From: Chrysomallon squamiferum
Taxonomy: Eukaryota; Mollusca; Gastropoda; Neomphalida; Peltospiridae
DNA: 64,000 nt
Direction of reading: 5' to 3'
Assembly (NCBI GenBank): GCA_012295275.1
Contig: CM022668.1
Location: 449,157 to 513,156, forward strand
Under the pieces are notes generated by a model. That model searched no databases, had not been told where the DNA came from, and was given only the letters and a program-made list of their open reading frames with translations. Shown here in pieces: positions 15,001 through 29,883 of this stretch (the first letter of the stretch is position 1; each line of letters begins with the position of its first letter). A program made the position numbers and the translations under genes.

Positions 15001-15831
15001 AAACACTTCGCAGCCGCTCGCACTCCGAAACTTTCAATCGGATAAAAACATAACAGACAGCATTGAATGCCTTCAGTTCTCAACCAGCTCTTTAAACGCT
15101 GTTAAGGGTTAATCATTAGATCTGATTTCCATGACGTAGTGCGTAATTGTGTTTATTGAGAAGAGACGAACACACTTCGCAGCCGCTCGCACTCCGAAAC
15201 TTTCAATCGGATAAAGACATAAAAGACAGCATTGAATGCGTTCAGTTCTCAACCAGCTCTTTAATCGCTGTTAAGGGTTAATCATTAGATCTGATTTCCA
15301 TGAGGTAGTGCGTGATTCTGTTTATTGAGAAGAGACGAACACACGTCGGAGCCGCTCTCACTCCGAAACTTTACATCGTTTACACACCTAACAGACAGCT
15401 TTGAATGCGTTCAGTTCTCAACCAGCTCTTTAAAAGCTGTAAAGGGTTAGTCATTAGATCTGATTTCCATGACCTATTGCGTGATTCTGTTTATTGAGAA
15501 GAGACTAACACACGTCGGAGCCGCTCGTACTCCGAAACTTTCAATCGGATAAACACAAAACAGGCAGCATTGAATGCATTCAGTTCTCAACCAGCCCCTT
15601 AAACGCTGTTAAGGGTTAATCATTACATCTGATTTCGATGACGTGGTGCGTGTGTGTTTTTGTTGAAAAGAGACGAATACACCTCGCAACCGCTCTCACT
15701 CCGAAACTTTCAATCGTGTACAGACATTACAGAGTGTATTGAATGCGTTGTGATTTGAAGCAGCTCTTTGATCGCTGTTAAGTGTTAATCATTAGATCTG
15801 ATTTCGATGTGGTAGTGCGTGTTTCTGTTTA
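1..15831. repeat. 169-bp satellite DNA array (about 93 tandem monomers)
   Basis: Head-to-tail monomers of 167-170 bp fill this stretch. For example, the word AAGGGTTAAT recurs at 4091, 4260, 4429 and 4598, exactly 169 bp apart. Each monomer carries the landmarks CGCTGTTAAGGGTTAATC, TTCCATGATGTTGTGCGTG, GAAGAGACGAACACAC, CCGCTCGCACTCCGAAAC and CAGACAGCATTGAATGCG. A monomer holds around nine CpGs and is clearly more GC-rich than the rest of the window. The array is cut by the left window edge, so its full size is unknown. Monomers at about 3,900-5,300 are very uniform, whereas those right of about 7,300 split into diverged subtypes, many with a BglII word (AGATCT). The unit length is close to one nucleosome repeat, as in many centromeric satellites; a centromeric role is only inference. 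Small ORFs here are repeat by-products. Confidence 0.97.
9375..15640. repeat. Higher-order repeat blocks inside the satellite
   Basis: A three-monomer block of about 500 bp recurs at about 9,375-9,890, 12,240-12,755, 13,735-14,205 and 14,575-15,045. It is marked by the rare variant GGTTAACCATCAGATCTGG (starts 9632, 12496, 13942, 14778), by GAGCTGGTGGGTATGTGCG, and by a monomer shortened by about 9 bp at ACAGACAGTATTCAG. The marker spacings are 2864, 1446 and 836 bp. A second shared segment, marked by TTTACATCGTTTACACACC and AAAAGCTGTAAAGGG, occurs at about 13,130-13,760 and 15,130-15,600. A third (CAAGAGACCAACATATCTC) occurs near 7,621-7,890 and 10,616-10,885. These multi-monomer copies show block-wise amplification rather than single-monomer turnover. 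Confidence 0.88.
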
Positions 15832-17660
15832 GAGTGTCAGAGACAAATAAGAAGTTGGAATCGCTCTGTTTCTCAAGGCATTCTGTCGTACGTGTTAAGC
15901 AATTACTGTTGGAAACGGCTCAACGCACCATCTCATTCTAAGACGTGTTCTAGTCGAACTGGAAATATATGTGTTTTCCTACACGCAAACATACTCGCCA
16001 TCAAACGCAGATGAACCGTGGAGTAGTAGTTGCGTGTTCGCTCACTTTGAAAAAGACACATAAAAGGAAAAGATACCTAGAACAGTGAGAACGCGGGACA
16101 TCGATTGTGACGTTTCTATCAGGACTAGTACACTGCAGACAAAAAGAGCGTGTTGTTCTCCGGTCTCCAAGTCTCGGCATAACGTTGTTACCTGCCTGTG
16201 TACACGTGCTGTGAACAACAACACCTGTTGCTCGTACGAGAATTGGATTCGACACACAAGTCAACGCCTGTCTTCAGTGCTTGCAATCGATCTTGAGGCA
16301 TGCGATCTTACACAGCAGTGTCTCCTCCAGTCGTGTTTCTTCACTGTGGATCAGAATTTCAGACGCAAATAACAAGTTGGAATCGGTCTGTTTCTCAATA
16401 TATAAGTGTTGGAAATGATTCAACGCACCATCTCATTCTAAGATGTGTTCTAGCCGAACGGGAAATACAGTTTTTTTCGCTGTTATAACCAGCATGGAAA
16501 CATCCTTTTGTAAATATGGTTCAATGGGTCATATAGAAATAAAACTGGTCTGAAGCTCTTGTCTCGGATGTGTTACCTACTGTTTCGAAGTGTGCGAATG
16601 GACACCAGCTCTTTGAAGAAGGTTTCCAGCCGATCAGGAGTTTCATTTGTTTTTGTAGTAAGAAAGATGCATGCAAACCTTGCTGATCAGCCATCATCTT
16701 TGTTATCATTCTTCACTGTAAGAACGACACATAGAAACAAAATATAGATAGGACTCCCCGAACGAAAAAGCAGTGGGTACTGTTTGTTTTAGGAATAGAC
16801 ACTCAGATTGCAGGAGATCGTTGGTGATGTTTCTTTCATGACTAGAACACTGCAAACAAAAAGAGTTCATTCTTCTCCGGTTATTCAATGTCTACTGAAC
16901 GTTGTTAGCTTCCTGTATATAGGGCTCTGTGAGAGCAACAATTGTAGCTCGTAAAAGATGTGGATTGGAATAAGGCAACACTTGTCTTGAATGCCGCATT
17001 CTAAACTGATATTGGCGATTTTTCATAGTAATGGTAAAGGTGGGTCAGTGGGTCAGATGCAAACAACAAGTTTAATCGTTCTTTACCGAAGCACTTCTCT
17101 CGAAGGTGTTATGTAACTCTCTGTTAGATCTAGCTTCGCAAAGCCTAGTCCGAGAAGAGAAGTTCCAGCCGAACAGAAGTTGCATGTGTTTTAGCTCTAA
17201 GAAACACGCATACAAATACGCTCATCGTCAAATGCAGCTGATCAGTCCATCATCTTTGTCATCACTGAAAGAGCAATTGCATAGATTCTTCACTGCAAGA
17301 AAGACACATAGAGACAAAAGATTCATAGCACACTCTGAATGCAGGAGATCGTGGGTGCTGTTTGTTTTAGGAACGGAAACAAAAACTGTGCATTCTTCTC
17401 CGGTTTTGTAATGTCTACTTAACGTTGTTAGCTGCCTGTGACAGCAACAATTGTAGCTCGTAAAAGACGTGAATTGGATTAAGTCAACATGTATTGAATG
17501 CCACAATCGGAGTTGAAGCTTGTGATCTTAGATAGCAATGTCTCCTTCATTCGACTTCCGTAAATGTGGGTCATTGTGTCAGATACAAATAAAATGTTTG
17601 GATTGTTCTGTTCTGAAACGCTTCTCTCGAAAGCACACCATCGTCTTCGAAGAGGAGTTC
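15832..17660. repeat. Decayed tandem repeat with a unit near 520 bp
   Basis: Past the last satellite monomer, a different family appears in diverged tandem copies. CAACGCACCATCTCATTCTA occurs at 15921 and 16421 (500 bp apart). AACGTTGTTA followed by CTGCCTGTG-like sequence recurs near 16,181, 16,898 and 17,420. A boundary word like GTCAGATACAAATAA recurs near 15,837, 16,357, 16,528, 17,053 and 17,577. One copy is short, probably deleted. GC content is intermediate between the satellite and the AT-rich remainder. Short ORFs here are in conflicting frames with no family resemblance, so I call no gene. Confidence 0.8.
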
Positions 17661-18339
17661 CAACAATCCAACATGTTTCTATTAGGAGGTCTTTCTTTCA
17701 AACAATGAATTACCTCTGAATTATCTCTGGAAGATCACATTCATCTGTCCTGTTTTCAACCTGTTTTAGGTATCTTGTGTCTGAATGTGTCTTTTTTAGA
17801 GCGAACAAACATGTAACTTCTCCTCGTGTGACAGCCAAGTCACTTGTTTGCTAAGACATTTGAAATAGTGAGCGCGTAACACTTTCGAAAGATTCGCTTT
17901 AAACTGAAGCCATTCAAACATCTTACTTCAGTCTGCTCGCACTTTTCTGAAATATGAATCGAAGAATCATTGTTCCAGAATACCGTAAGCCTCAAGTTCC
18001 AGCGCGGCATTCAGCACATGGGTTGCTGTATCCTAATCCACGTCTTTCAGGAGCCCTACAGTTGTTGCTCCCGGAGTACTCTGTAAAACGCCAAGTGAGA
18101 ACGTACAGCAGAGATTGTGAAGACGAAGAAGAAATCGCTGTTTTTGGTTCCGAGCGTACAACTCGTTAAATAGCACCTCCACGGTTCTGCCTTAAGACAT
18201 CTTGTTTTCAGCAATGTCATCGCCAACTCAGTTATCTCTGGAAGATCACATTCATTTCTCCATTTTCACACTCTGCTAGTTCAGCAATTACGTAATTCTA
18301 AAGATCTATCGCGTTATTCAGTTCATCCGTTACTGTATA
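17661..18339. repeat. Probable further diverged copy of the ~520-bp unit
   Basis: TCTCTGGAAGATCACATTC occurs at 17724 and again at 18235, 511 bp apart, matching the unit length of the preceding family and suggesting the tandem structure continues to about 18.3 kb. A 71-codon ORF at 17954-18169 has no recognisable domain and lies in repeat-derived sequence. I do not call it a gene. Confidence 0.5.
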
Positions 18340-20180
18340 ATTACACCAGTAATGACCACTTTAACGGTCGCTGTATGATGGTCCCAGTTTTGATTTCTTT
18401 TCTAACTTCAATAGCCACTATAATATCTACAGTGTCAACTTTTATTCTAGCTACAGCGATGCGTATAAGGATTTTAAAACCGACTTCTGTCTACCTTGAG
18501 CACTATAATGGTCACTGTATGGTGGTCCCAGTATGGATTTGTTTCCTACCTTCAGTGGTCACTATAATATTTACAGTGTCGGCTGTTATTCTCCTTACAG
18601 TGATGTGTATAAGGGTCGCAGTATTCAAGTTTATTCTAAGTCCACTGACCACTATAATGGCCACAGTATTATCTGCTATTACACAGGTAATGACTTTTAT
18701 TCTATCCTGCTCTGACATCTATAAGACTCAGTATTGACTTCTTTTCTACAATGTCCTCTATAATGCTCTCAGTATTGACTTCTATTCTATCTACCTTGAC
18801 CACTATAATGGTCACTGTATGATGGTCCCAGTACTGATTTCTTTTCTACCTCCAGTGGCCACTATAATATCTACAGTTTCAACTTATGTTCTCCCTACAG
18901 TGATGTTTCTCAGTATTGACTTCTTGTGACCATTATGGTCACGGTATTGTCTCCTATTACACCAGCAATGATGGTTGCTGTATGATGTTCGCAGTATTGA
19001 CTTCTATTATGTGTACAATGACCACTAAAGTTATCACAGGTTTTGACTTTTATTTTATCTACAGTGACATCTATAATGGTCTCAGTATTCCCTTCCGTTG
19101 TAGCTACATTGACCAGTATAATCGTCAAGGTATTCTCTCCTATTACACCAACAATGACAACTTTGATGGTCACAGTATTGATTTCTATTACGCCTACAAT
19201 CACCATCAAAATTATCACAAGTATTGACTTTTATTCTATAAGGGTTTTAGTATTGACTTCTATTCTATCTACATTGACCAATATCATGGTATTGTCTCCT
19301 ATTACACCAACAATTACAACTTTGATGGTGACTGTAGGATCGTCAGAGTATTGATTTTTTTTAAGACATTCAATAGCCACAATAATGTTTAGTGTCGACT
19401 TTTATTCCACCTACAGTGATGTGTATAAGGGTCTCAGTATTGACTTCTCTTCTATCTTCATTGACCAAAATAACTGTCACAGTATTGTCTCCTATTATAC
19501 CAACCATGACCACTTTAATGGTGCTCTATGATGGTCACACTATTGAAGTCTATTACACCTATAATAACCACAAACATTATAACAGGTTGCTCGTACGAGA
19601 ATTGGATTGGAGACTGTATTGACTTTCATTCTACCACGACATTTAGAATGGTCTTAGTATTGCATTTTATTCCATCTATGTTGACCTCTTTAATGCCCTT
19701 ATTGTTTGACTACAATTTTATCCACAATTACCTCAGATGGACAGCATTCTGATTTTTCTTTTAGCTGCAAAGACATTTGTAACAGTTATAGTATTGACAT
19801 CTATTATAACTGCAAAGACCACTAAAATGATCACAGGTATTAACTTTTATTCTACTTATAATATGTATAATGGTCCCAGTATTGTCATCTACTCTGCTTA
19901 CAATGTCCACTAATTATGAATTCTATTCTGTCTCCATTGACCAGTTTAATTGTCACAGTATTTTCTTCTATTACATCAACTATATGATGGTAATATTATT
20001 ACTGACTTCTTTTCTACTGTGAATGGCCACTATAATGCTGTCAGTATTGACTTCTATTCTACCTACATTGACATTATAATATTCATGGTATTATCTCCTA
20101 TTAATAATTTAATGGTCATTATATGATGGTCACAGTATTGCCTTCTATTCTGCCTACACTGACCACTATAATGTGCTGAT
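18340..20180. repeat. Degenerate minisatellite, units about 45-60 bp
   Basis: Variants of two modules alternate. One is AGTATTGACTTCTATTCTAC with CTACAGTGACCACTATAATGG. The other is AGTATTGTCTCCTATTACAC with CAACAATGACCACTTTAATGG. Inserts such as TGTATGATGGTCCCAGTA lengthen some units. Copies are strongly diverged. The pattern opens several overlapping ORFs on both strands, for example at 18375-18737 and 19043-19354. All of them translate the repeat and none looks like a protein. Confidence 0.88.
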
Positions 20181-22414
20181 GTCTTTAGATTTGTATAATG
20201 TAAACATAAGTTATATTAACACTGATTATTGCTGTTAAGTGGCGAAATACTTGAATATGTAAAGACCACTACAATTCATCAGTCTTGAAAAAATTATCTT
20301 TTTATATATTGGTTTAATTTCTATGGAATTTTTGACAATTAAGGAGTACAGTAAATTTGAGCTAATCAGTTCGATTTATTAAAATTCATGAATATTAGCA
20401 ACTTGCTTAAAAATACTGTACAGCCTTAGAACTAATTAAAAGCTTCATTTTGATATATTATACACATATAGTGGATTAAAGTTCTGTGAGATATTCAGTT
20501 TTTATGCTGCAAAATGAGAGAAATGAATCACAGTTTCTGAGAAGATTATGAAGGAAAAATACCCACAAATTTTATTCCGATAAAATTTTAAAACTGTTTT
20601 CGTATCAATGCTATGAAAGAAATCAGATGTCAATATAATAGGCATTTTTTTTATCTTTCTAAGGATGTATAATATTTTAGGAAAATAATAATTTTGATAA
20701 TTTTGTCACATACTTACCAAAAGGCTGAGAAACAATGCTGTTTATAACTGAACTGATCTGGGGAAAATATTAACATGCTAATCATCAGAACAAAGTACAC
20801 TGAATTAGAAGATATGGAAATTATAATAATAATAAAAGCTTTTTCATTTTTTTTTTCCAGCTAAACACAATAACAACCCACTTTGAATAACTGATTTTAA
20901 TAAATTGGTTTAATGAATATGTAATAAAATTGTGTTATTCTTTTTAACCTGTTGAGCTGTTGTCAACACAAAGAAATTAACAAAGAATTATAGAAATAAA
21001 GAGCACGTTATATGCTTCTTTATAAGCAATAATTGACAGATTAAAATTCTTGATATAATACTCACACACACAAGCATGATTCATATAAATATACAGAAAA
21101 ACATAAATTACACAAAAATTTAATATTCAAAAATTGCACTTACATATTTTGTCTCCATATTAGATAAATAATAAACTACAAAACAATCTAAGATGTAATG
21201 GTAAAAAAAGAAACAAACCAAACAATAAATAAATAAAAATATTAATCACCCTATTATTTGAAATATTTAATATTAAATGGAATATAGAAAATATGTGTGG
21301 TTGCATAGGATAAACAGTCAGATGTCACGCAATGTAATTTTAAGTTACAGCCTAGTAATGCAGAGAAATATTTTGTGAAAAGACTTAATTCTTTTACACA
21401 AAATGTGTAATTATTCTGAAAGTTTTAATCCGGTTTGGATAATTCAAAAAGTATTTTGATGTGTGGAATGTGGTTTATTTCAATCCATCAAAACCTGAGT
21501 TTTGGTAATTTTCATCATGTGACTGGTTATCCTATGCCACCACATATATTTTCTTGTCAACAAGTAATTTTTAACAGGTCGTTATGTTTATTACTCTATT
21601 TCTCCATCTCTAAATATATTTTTGTTCTGTTTTATTTAAGTTTTGATTTCTCTCTATCTTAATCTGTTTGCTATCTCTTTTTTCCTTTTATTTTTCATCT
21701 CACTTCTTTAACCATCACTACTTAGTTTTAATTAAACATTTTTCAAAATTTGTTTATCATTCATTAATTTCTTCTCTTTAAAATTCATATATACTAATAC
21801 AAATAATGACACTGACATAGGATGAGTTTTAAAAACAATTCAATTATTTGGCACTTTGGCAAAGAAGGCATTATAGTTTAAACATGTTTCTATATTTACA
21901 TTAACGAAGTACTTAATCATTTCTGATCAACAGATCACAAGCACAATAAATAGACAAACAAACACACACATACACATGCACAGAAAATGCACATATATCC
22001 ATACAACTCACTTACACACACACACACCCACACACATACTCTCGCAGTGACAAATGCACATACATGCATTCATTCACTGTACACATATAATACCATACAC
22101 AATCATATTAAATTGCAGTGTATAAGCAATTTTTCATTAAATAAATCTTAACTGTACTAAGAAACACTAACATTATTCCAATCATTATTTTAAATAGGAA
22201 TGATTTGGGGAGAACTTTAAAAACAATAATAAATTAATAAATTAATATGAAACTGCTGAAAATTGGTACACACATGTATAGCCAAGATTTGCAGAAAACA
22301 ATAAACCTTTTTAATCATGAAGTGACTTCTGAACTCTTGAAATAAAAACAATTATTAATAAACAATTTAAAAAATTTGTCATCTTGTCTGGTAATATAAT
22401 GAAGTTTCATCAAA
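20181..22414. other. AT-rich intergenic spacer
   Basis: Very AT-rich sequence with a CA-rich patch at about 21,959-22,045. I see no coding exon, RNA gene or transposon terminus here. ATTAAA on the minus strand at 22310-22315, about 100 bp past the TMEM41A stop codon, is a possible poly(A) signal for that gene. Confidence 0.6.
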
Positions 22415-25754
<3,340 letters not shown>

Positions 25755-26409
25755 TTGGTTTGACTTACAAAATGATTTTACCAACCACTGGTTTACTGAC
25801 CACCAGGTTTGACTGATGAACTGAATTTACTGATCACTTAATTTAACTTTTATTACTGTTTTTTATTTATTACTCTGACTTCAGTGGCTATTTAAGCTCA
25901 AATCATGTGACATCACTCTTCGATTAATTTTAATGCCACTGAGTATTTAATTACACCAGCTGTCACTTTTCATAGTGATTGCTTTGATTTCAGTGACCTG
26001 TTGCTATTACCAACTACTTAATGCTGTTGACTGCCTGATGACAAGAAGACATCCTCTATGCAGGGACATTTTGCATCTCTGTAAAGTGTTCAGTAGCGAT
26101 GATGTCCTTTGTTCATCAACAACAAGAGTTCAAAGTTTACTGTCAAATTAATTAGAACAAAGCAGATAATGGGATCATTGGGCATGTGGGTAAACTCATT
26201 CACATGTAAAGCTAGATAACAAATAAAACTAAATTACATACAGAATTATTAAATATAGCAATAGATAATTAAAACAGACACGTAAAATTACAAAAATGTA
26301 TCATCATAGAAAATGTATCATTTTAGAAACTAAAACAGATCAAATTAAAATTAGAAAACATTTTTTGTATCTGTTTAGGAAACAAAATTAGACTGAAATA
26401 AATAGAATG

Positions 26410-26465
<56 letters not shown>

Positions 26466-27459
26466 TTTAAAAAAAAAATCATAGCAACAAGGAATTAAAA
26501 TAATAAATAAAATTATTTAATATATAATTATTGTAATAGATAATTTTAAAAGATACAATAATAATTAAATCTGAAGTTATATAAGTAAACTGTTAAATGC
26601 ATTTAGTAATAGCAAATTAAAGCAAAGAATAAAACTTTATTATTATAAACATTGTGGAATATATAATCACAGCGACAGATAAAATAATAAATAAATAAAC
26701 ACAAAGATAAATAAAATAGATAAAATTAAAATTGAAGAAATATAAAATGTCAAAAGCACTTACTGACTTAGTGATAAGTATAACGTTATTTTAAAAATAA
26801 AAATCGAAATGTGTTTAAAAGTGCACCTACGTATTTACTTTAACACACAAACACACACACACACACACACTATTATTATAAAACAAAAGAAAAACTGATT
26901 ATGTAGGGTTAGACAGTGGCAGAGAGAAAAAAGAGAAAGAGTTGTCGAAAATTGTGCAGAAATTAAAATTTTATTATCAAATAATAGATTATCTCCTAAC
27001 TAAAAATTGTATTAATCTATTTAACACTTACACTAACTGTTTTTATCTAAGGATCGTTTCATTTTCTTAAACATAATTCATGATAATGCAGAAATCATTT
27101 TCGAAACTAAAGCTTTAAATTTTGCAGTCTGCTAGATATTGCCGTAAGTGGATCTACATAACTTCCAGTTGTCATTCTTAACTAATTATTTATATATTTA
27201 TATTATTATTGTAATGATTTATAAAGATAATCATTTTGAAGTAATTTTTAATACACTAATAAATATATTACAATCTTGTAAACAAATGTTTGTATATTAC
27301 GACAACCGAAAATCGAGTTTTTGTTGACTGCACGTTTTAGGTTCGACTTTGACTTTTTCACTGCATTTTATTATATCTTTCATTTCCTATTACTGCACTG
27401 TAAAGAATTGTTTATTTTTCAGCACTCTAATATTTTAAGTAAGTGACACTTTAGAAGAA
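25755..27459. promoter_or_regulatory. Divergent promoter region of TMEM41A and MALSU1
   Basis: These 1.7 kb separate the start codons of two genes facing away from each other, so both promoters and 5' UTRs must lie here unless upstream non-coding exons exist. The stretch is AT-rich and includes a (TA)n tract at 26412-26464 and a short CA run near 26,850. I see no compelling TATA box or CpG island, so the precise start sites cannot be placed. Confidence 0.55.
26412..26464. repeat. (TA)n microsatellite
   Basis: An uninterrupted TA dinucleotide run of about 26 units in the spacer between TMEM41A and MALSU1. Confidence 0.95.
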
Positions 27460-29852
27460 ATGAGAATGTTACATTTTACGTATCGATGTTTAAAAAGATT
27501 TAAACCGACATGCTGCAGATTACTAGTGACAAATTTGACAACTCATTTTAGGGTTGTCACCTTAACAAAACCTCAAAGTATTTTTCAGAGTAATATACAT
27601 TGCTGTCAAATTAAGCCATTTATCGATAAGGTGCACAGTTGTGAAAATAGACTGTTTTATTCAAATATCATTTCAAAAAGAACATTTTCCTCGTCAGATA
27701 TAAAAGGTGAAGAATCAGATAAACCAAGTGATCCAGAGTTTGATGATTTGTTAAAAGAGATTCAGTCAGATTTTAAACATAAGCCGTATATTAATACAAA
27801 TGAGGTGAAGGAAAAGTCTGATGATCAATCAGAATCCGAGACTGAACACCATCCTGAACATCAAAATATTGAAGATGTTGAAAATTTTGGAATTGTTTCA
27901 GAGGATTCAGTTGAACCAGAGTGGACACCATCCATTTCTCTAATTAGTATGCTGTACATGTTTCTTATTATTATATCTTTTAGTTATTATTTTTATTTAA
28001 TTAAATGCATTTTATTTTTATTTATTTTTTTTTTTTTTTTAATTTCGTGACTGTTACATCATACTCTATTATTACTATTATTAATTACATTATATTTATA
28101 TTATAGTTATTATAATCTTAACATGTAATCATATATCTTATAAAATTCATATTCTGTTATGTTATGTTACAGTGTTCTATGCTGTACTATGCTGTACTAT
28201 GCTATTCAGTGTTATGCTGTTAAATTATGCTACGATACATTTGCAGGAGGAAGACACGGTGTATTTGAGGTAGATGAACTGTGTGCATTGTTGCAAGATG
28301 AAAATGCTAAAGATCTCTGTGTTATTGAGATTCCTTCTGAGGCGAGGTTTGGAGATCACATGGTTATAGTGAATGCAAAATCAAAACGACACATGCGAGC
28401 CATAGTTGCCAGGTTACAGTGGATTGTATGTATAATTTATTTTTTTATATTTAATTTAATTTAATTTTTTATTTGTTTTATTTTGCTCAAAATGTTTAAA
28501 TTAAATGAGTTTCAGAAAATTGTGGATAATAAATTGTAATATGATCTGTTGCATAGCACTAAATAAAGAAAACTATTTCTAAACTTCCAAGTCATTGCTA
28601 TATTAGTTTCTTGAGTCATTAAACATGCATATTTATATGTCACAGTGTAAAAGTAAAAAAAAAAAAATGTTTTGGTGATTATTATTATTATTTTTATTTA
28701 TTTAGGATTTAATACGTTATGATAGGGATTCCAATTTTGGTGGTTCACAGATATAATGATGATAATCATTTTTTCTTGCTTGTTCATACAGTATTCAGTT
28801 CACATATTGTTCATATATTGTGGTTACACACACATATAGGTAGGCAAATAAAAAAATAGTTCTTTCATCATTTTGTATTTTGCAGCACAAGAGAAAGAAA
28901 TCCAGTGGAGATTCCAGTCTGAAAATTGAGGGTCTTGATACTGACACTTGGATGGCAGTTGATTTAGGTAAAGTTTTATTTCAAAAAAATTAGTTCATTA
29001 GCTCTCAAACCATTGGTGACCTGTTTGATAAGTTTAAAAATTAAAAATTTCTATAAATAAAAACTTAGGCAAAATATGAATATGGTGGAATAACAGTAAA
29101 TATATATACAGTGGGACCTTTACTTACAAGTTTAATTTGTTCCATGACCAAGCTTGTAACAAAAATTGCCTCATATATCAAATCAATTTTCCCAACTGAA
29201 ATTAACTGAAATACCATTAATCCGTTCCACCCACCAAAACCACCCCATTTTTTTGGTAAAGTGTTTTTAAATAAGAAAAATGTATTTATAAATGACAAAT
29301 ATTGTACTGAAAAAAAAAAAAAAATTGTAAAGAAATAAATTGGTTTTATAAAGTGTATTTGTCTTGGAGATCAGACAAATTATTTTTATGCCTTTGACTG
29401 GAGTTACAGCCTTCATTAACTCCTTTTTGAGTATGGTACTACACATGACTGCCTAGCCAAGCTGACAATATGCACACCACGCTCATGTTTTTCTATGATT
29501 TCATTCTTTAATTCAATGAACATCATCCGTTTCTTCTTACCAGCACTGTCCTTTGCACTCACTTTCTTCTCATCCATGGTCAGAAAAAAGAAATCTGGCA
29601 AAATACTGCACAAAACATGAACACAACACAACAGAGATGCTTACGTGGCAAGGTAACCACGTAAAGGAAACAAGCGAGACACAGGATGCTGGCCGGATAT
29701 TTTATTGTTCATTGCACCAACTAGTGACAACATATCTGAAGCTCGCTCATAACTCAGATTTTGGCTTGCAACTCAAAGCAGAAAATCAACCAAGCGACTG
29801 CTTGTAACTTGGAAAACTTGTAAGTTGGGGCACTTGTAAGTCAAGGTACCAC

Positions 29853-29883
<31 letters not shown>

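Noticed and set aside
1-15831. Telomere-like sequence (TTAAGGG in every monomer)
   Set aside because: The word occurs once per 169-bp unit and is never in tandem TTAGGG form, so it is part of the satellite and not a telomere.
1-15831. CRISPR-like array of repeats
   Set aside because: Units are contiguous 169-bp monomers without unique spacers, in a eukaryotic genome.
17954-18169. 71-codon ORF with a possible basic domain
   Set aside because: It lies in diverged repeat sequence, has no recognisable family and no supporting splice or promoter features.
18375-19752. ORFs of 60-120 codons in the minisatellite
   Set aside because: Overlapping frames on both strands repeat the same short peptide; no domain or splice context.
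25755-25784. Extended TMEM41A start at 25784
   Set aside because: That codon is TTG. The ATG at 25754 is in frame, and no upstream methionine is seen in the same exon.
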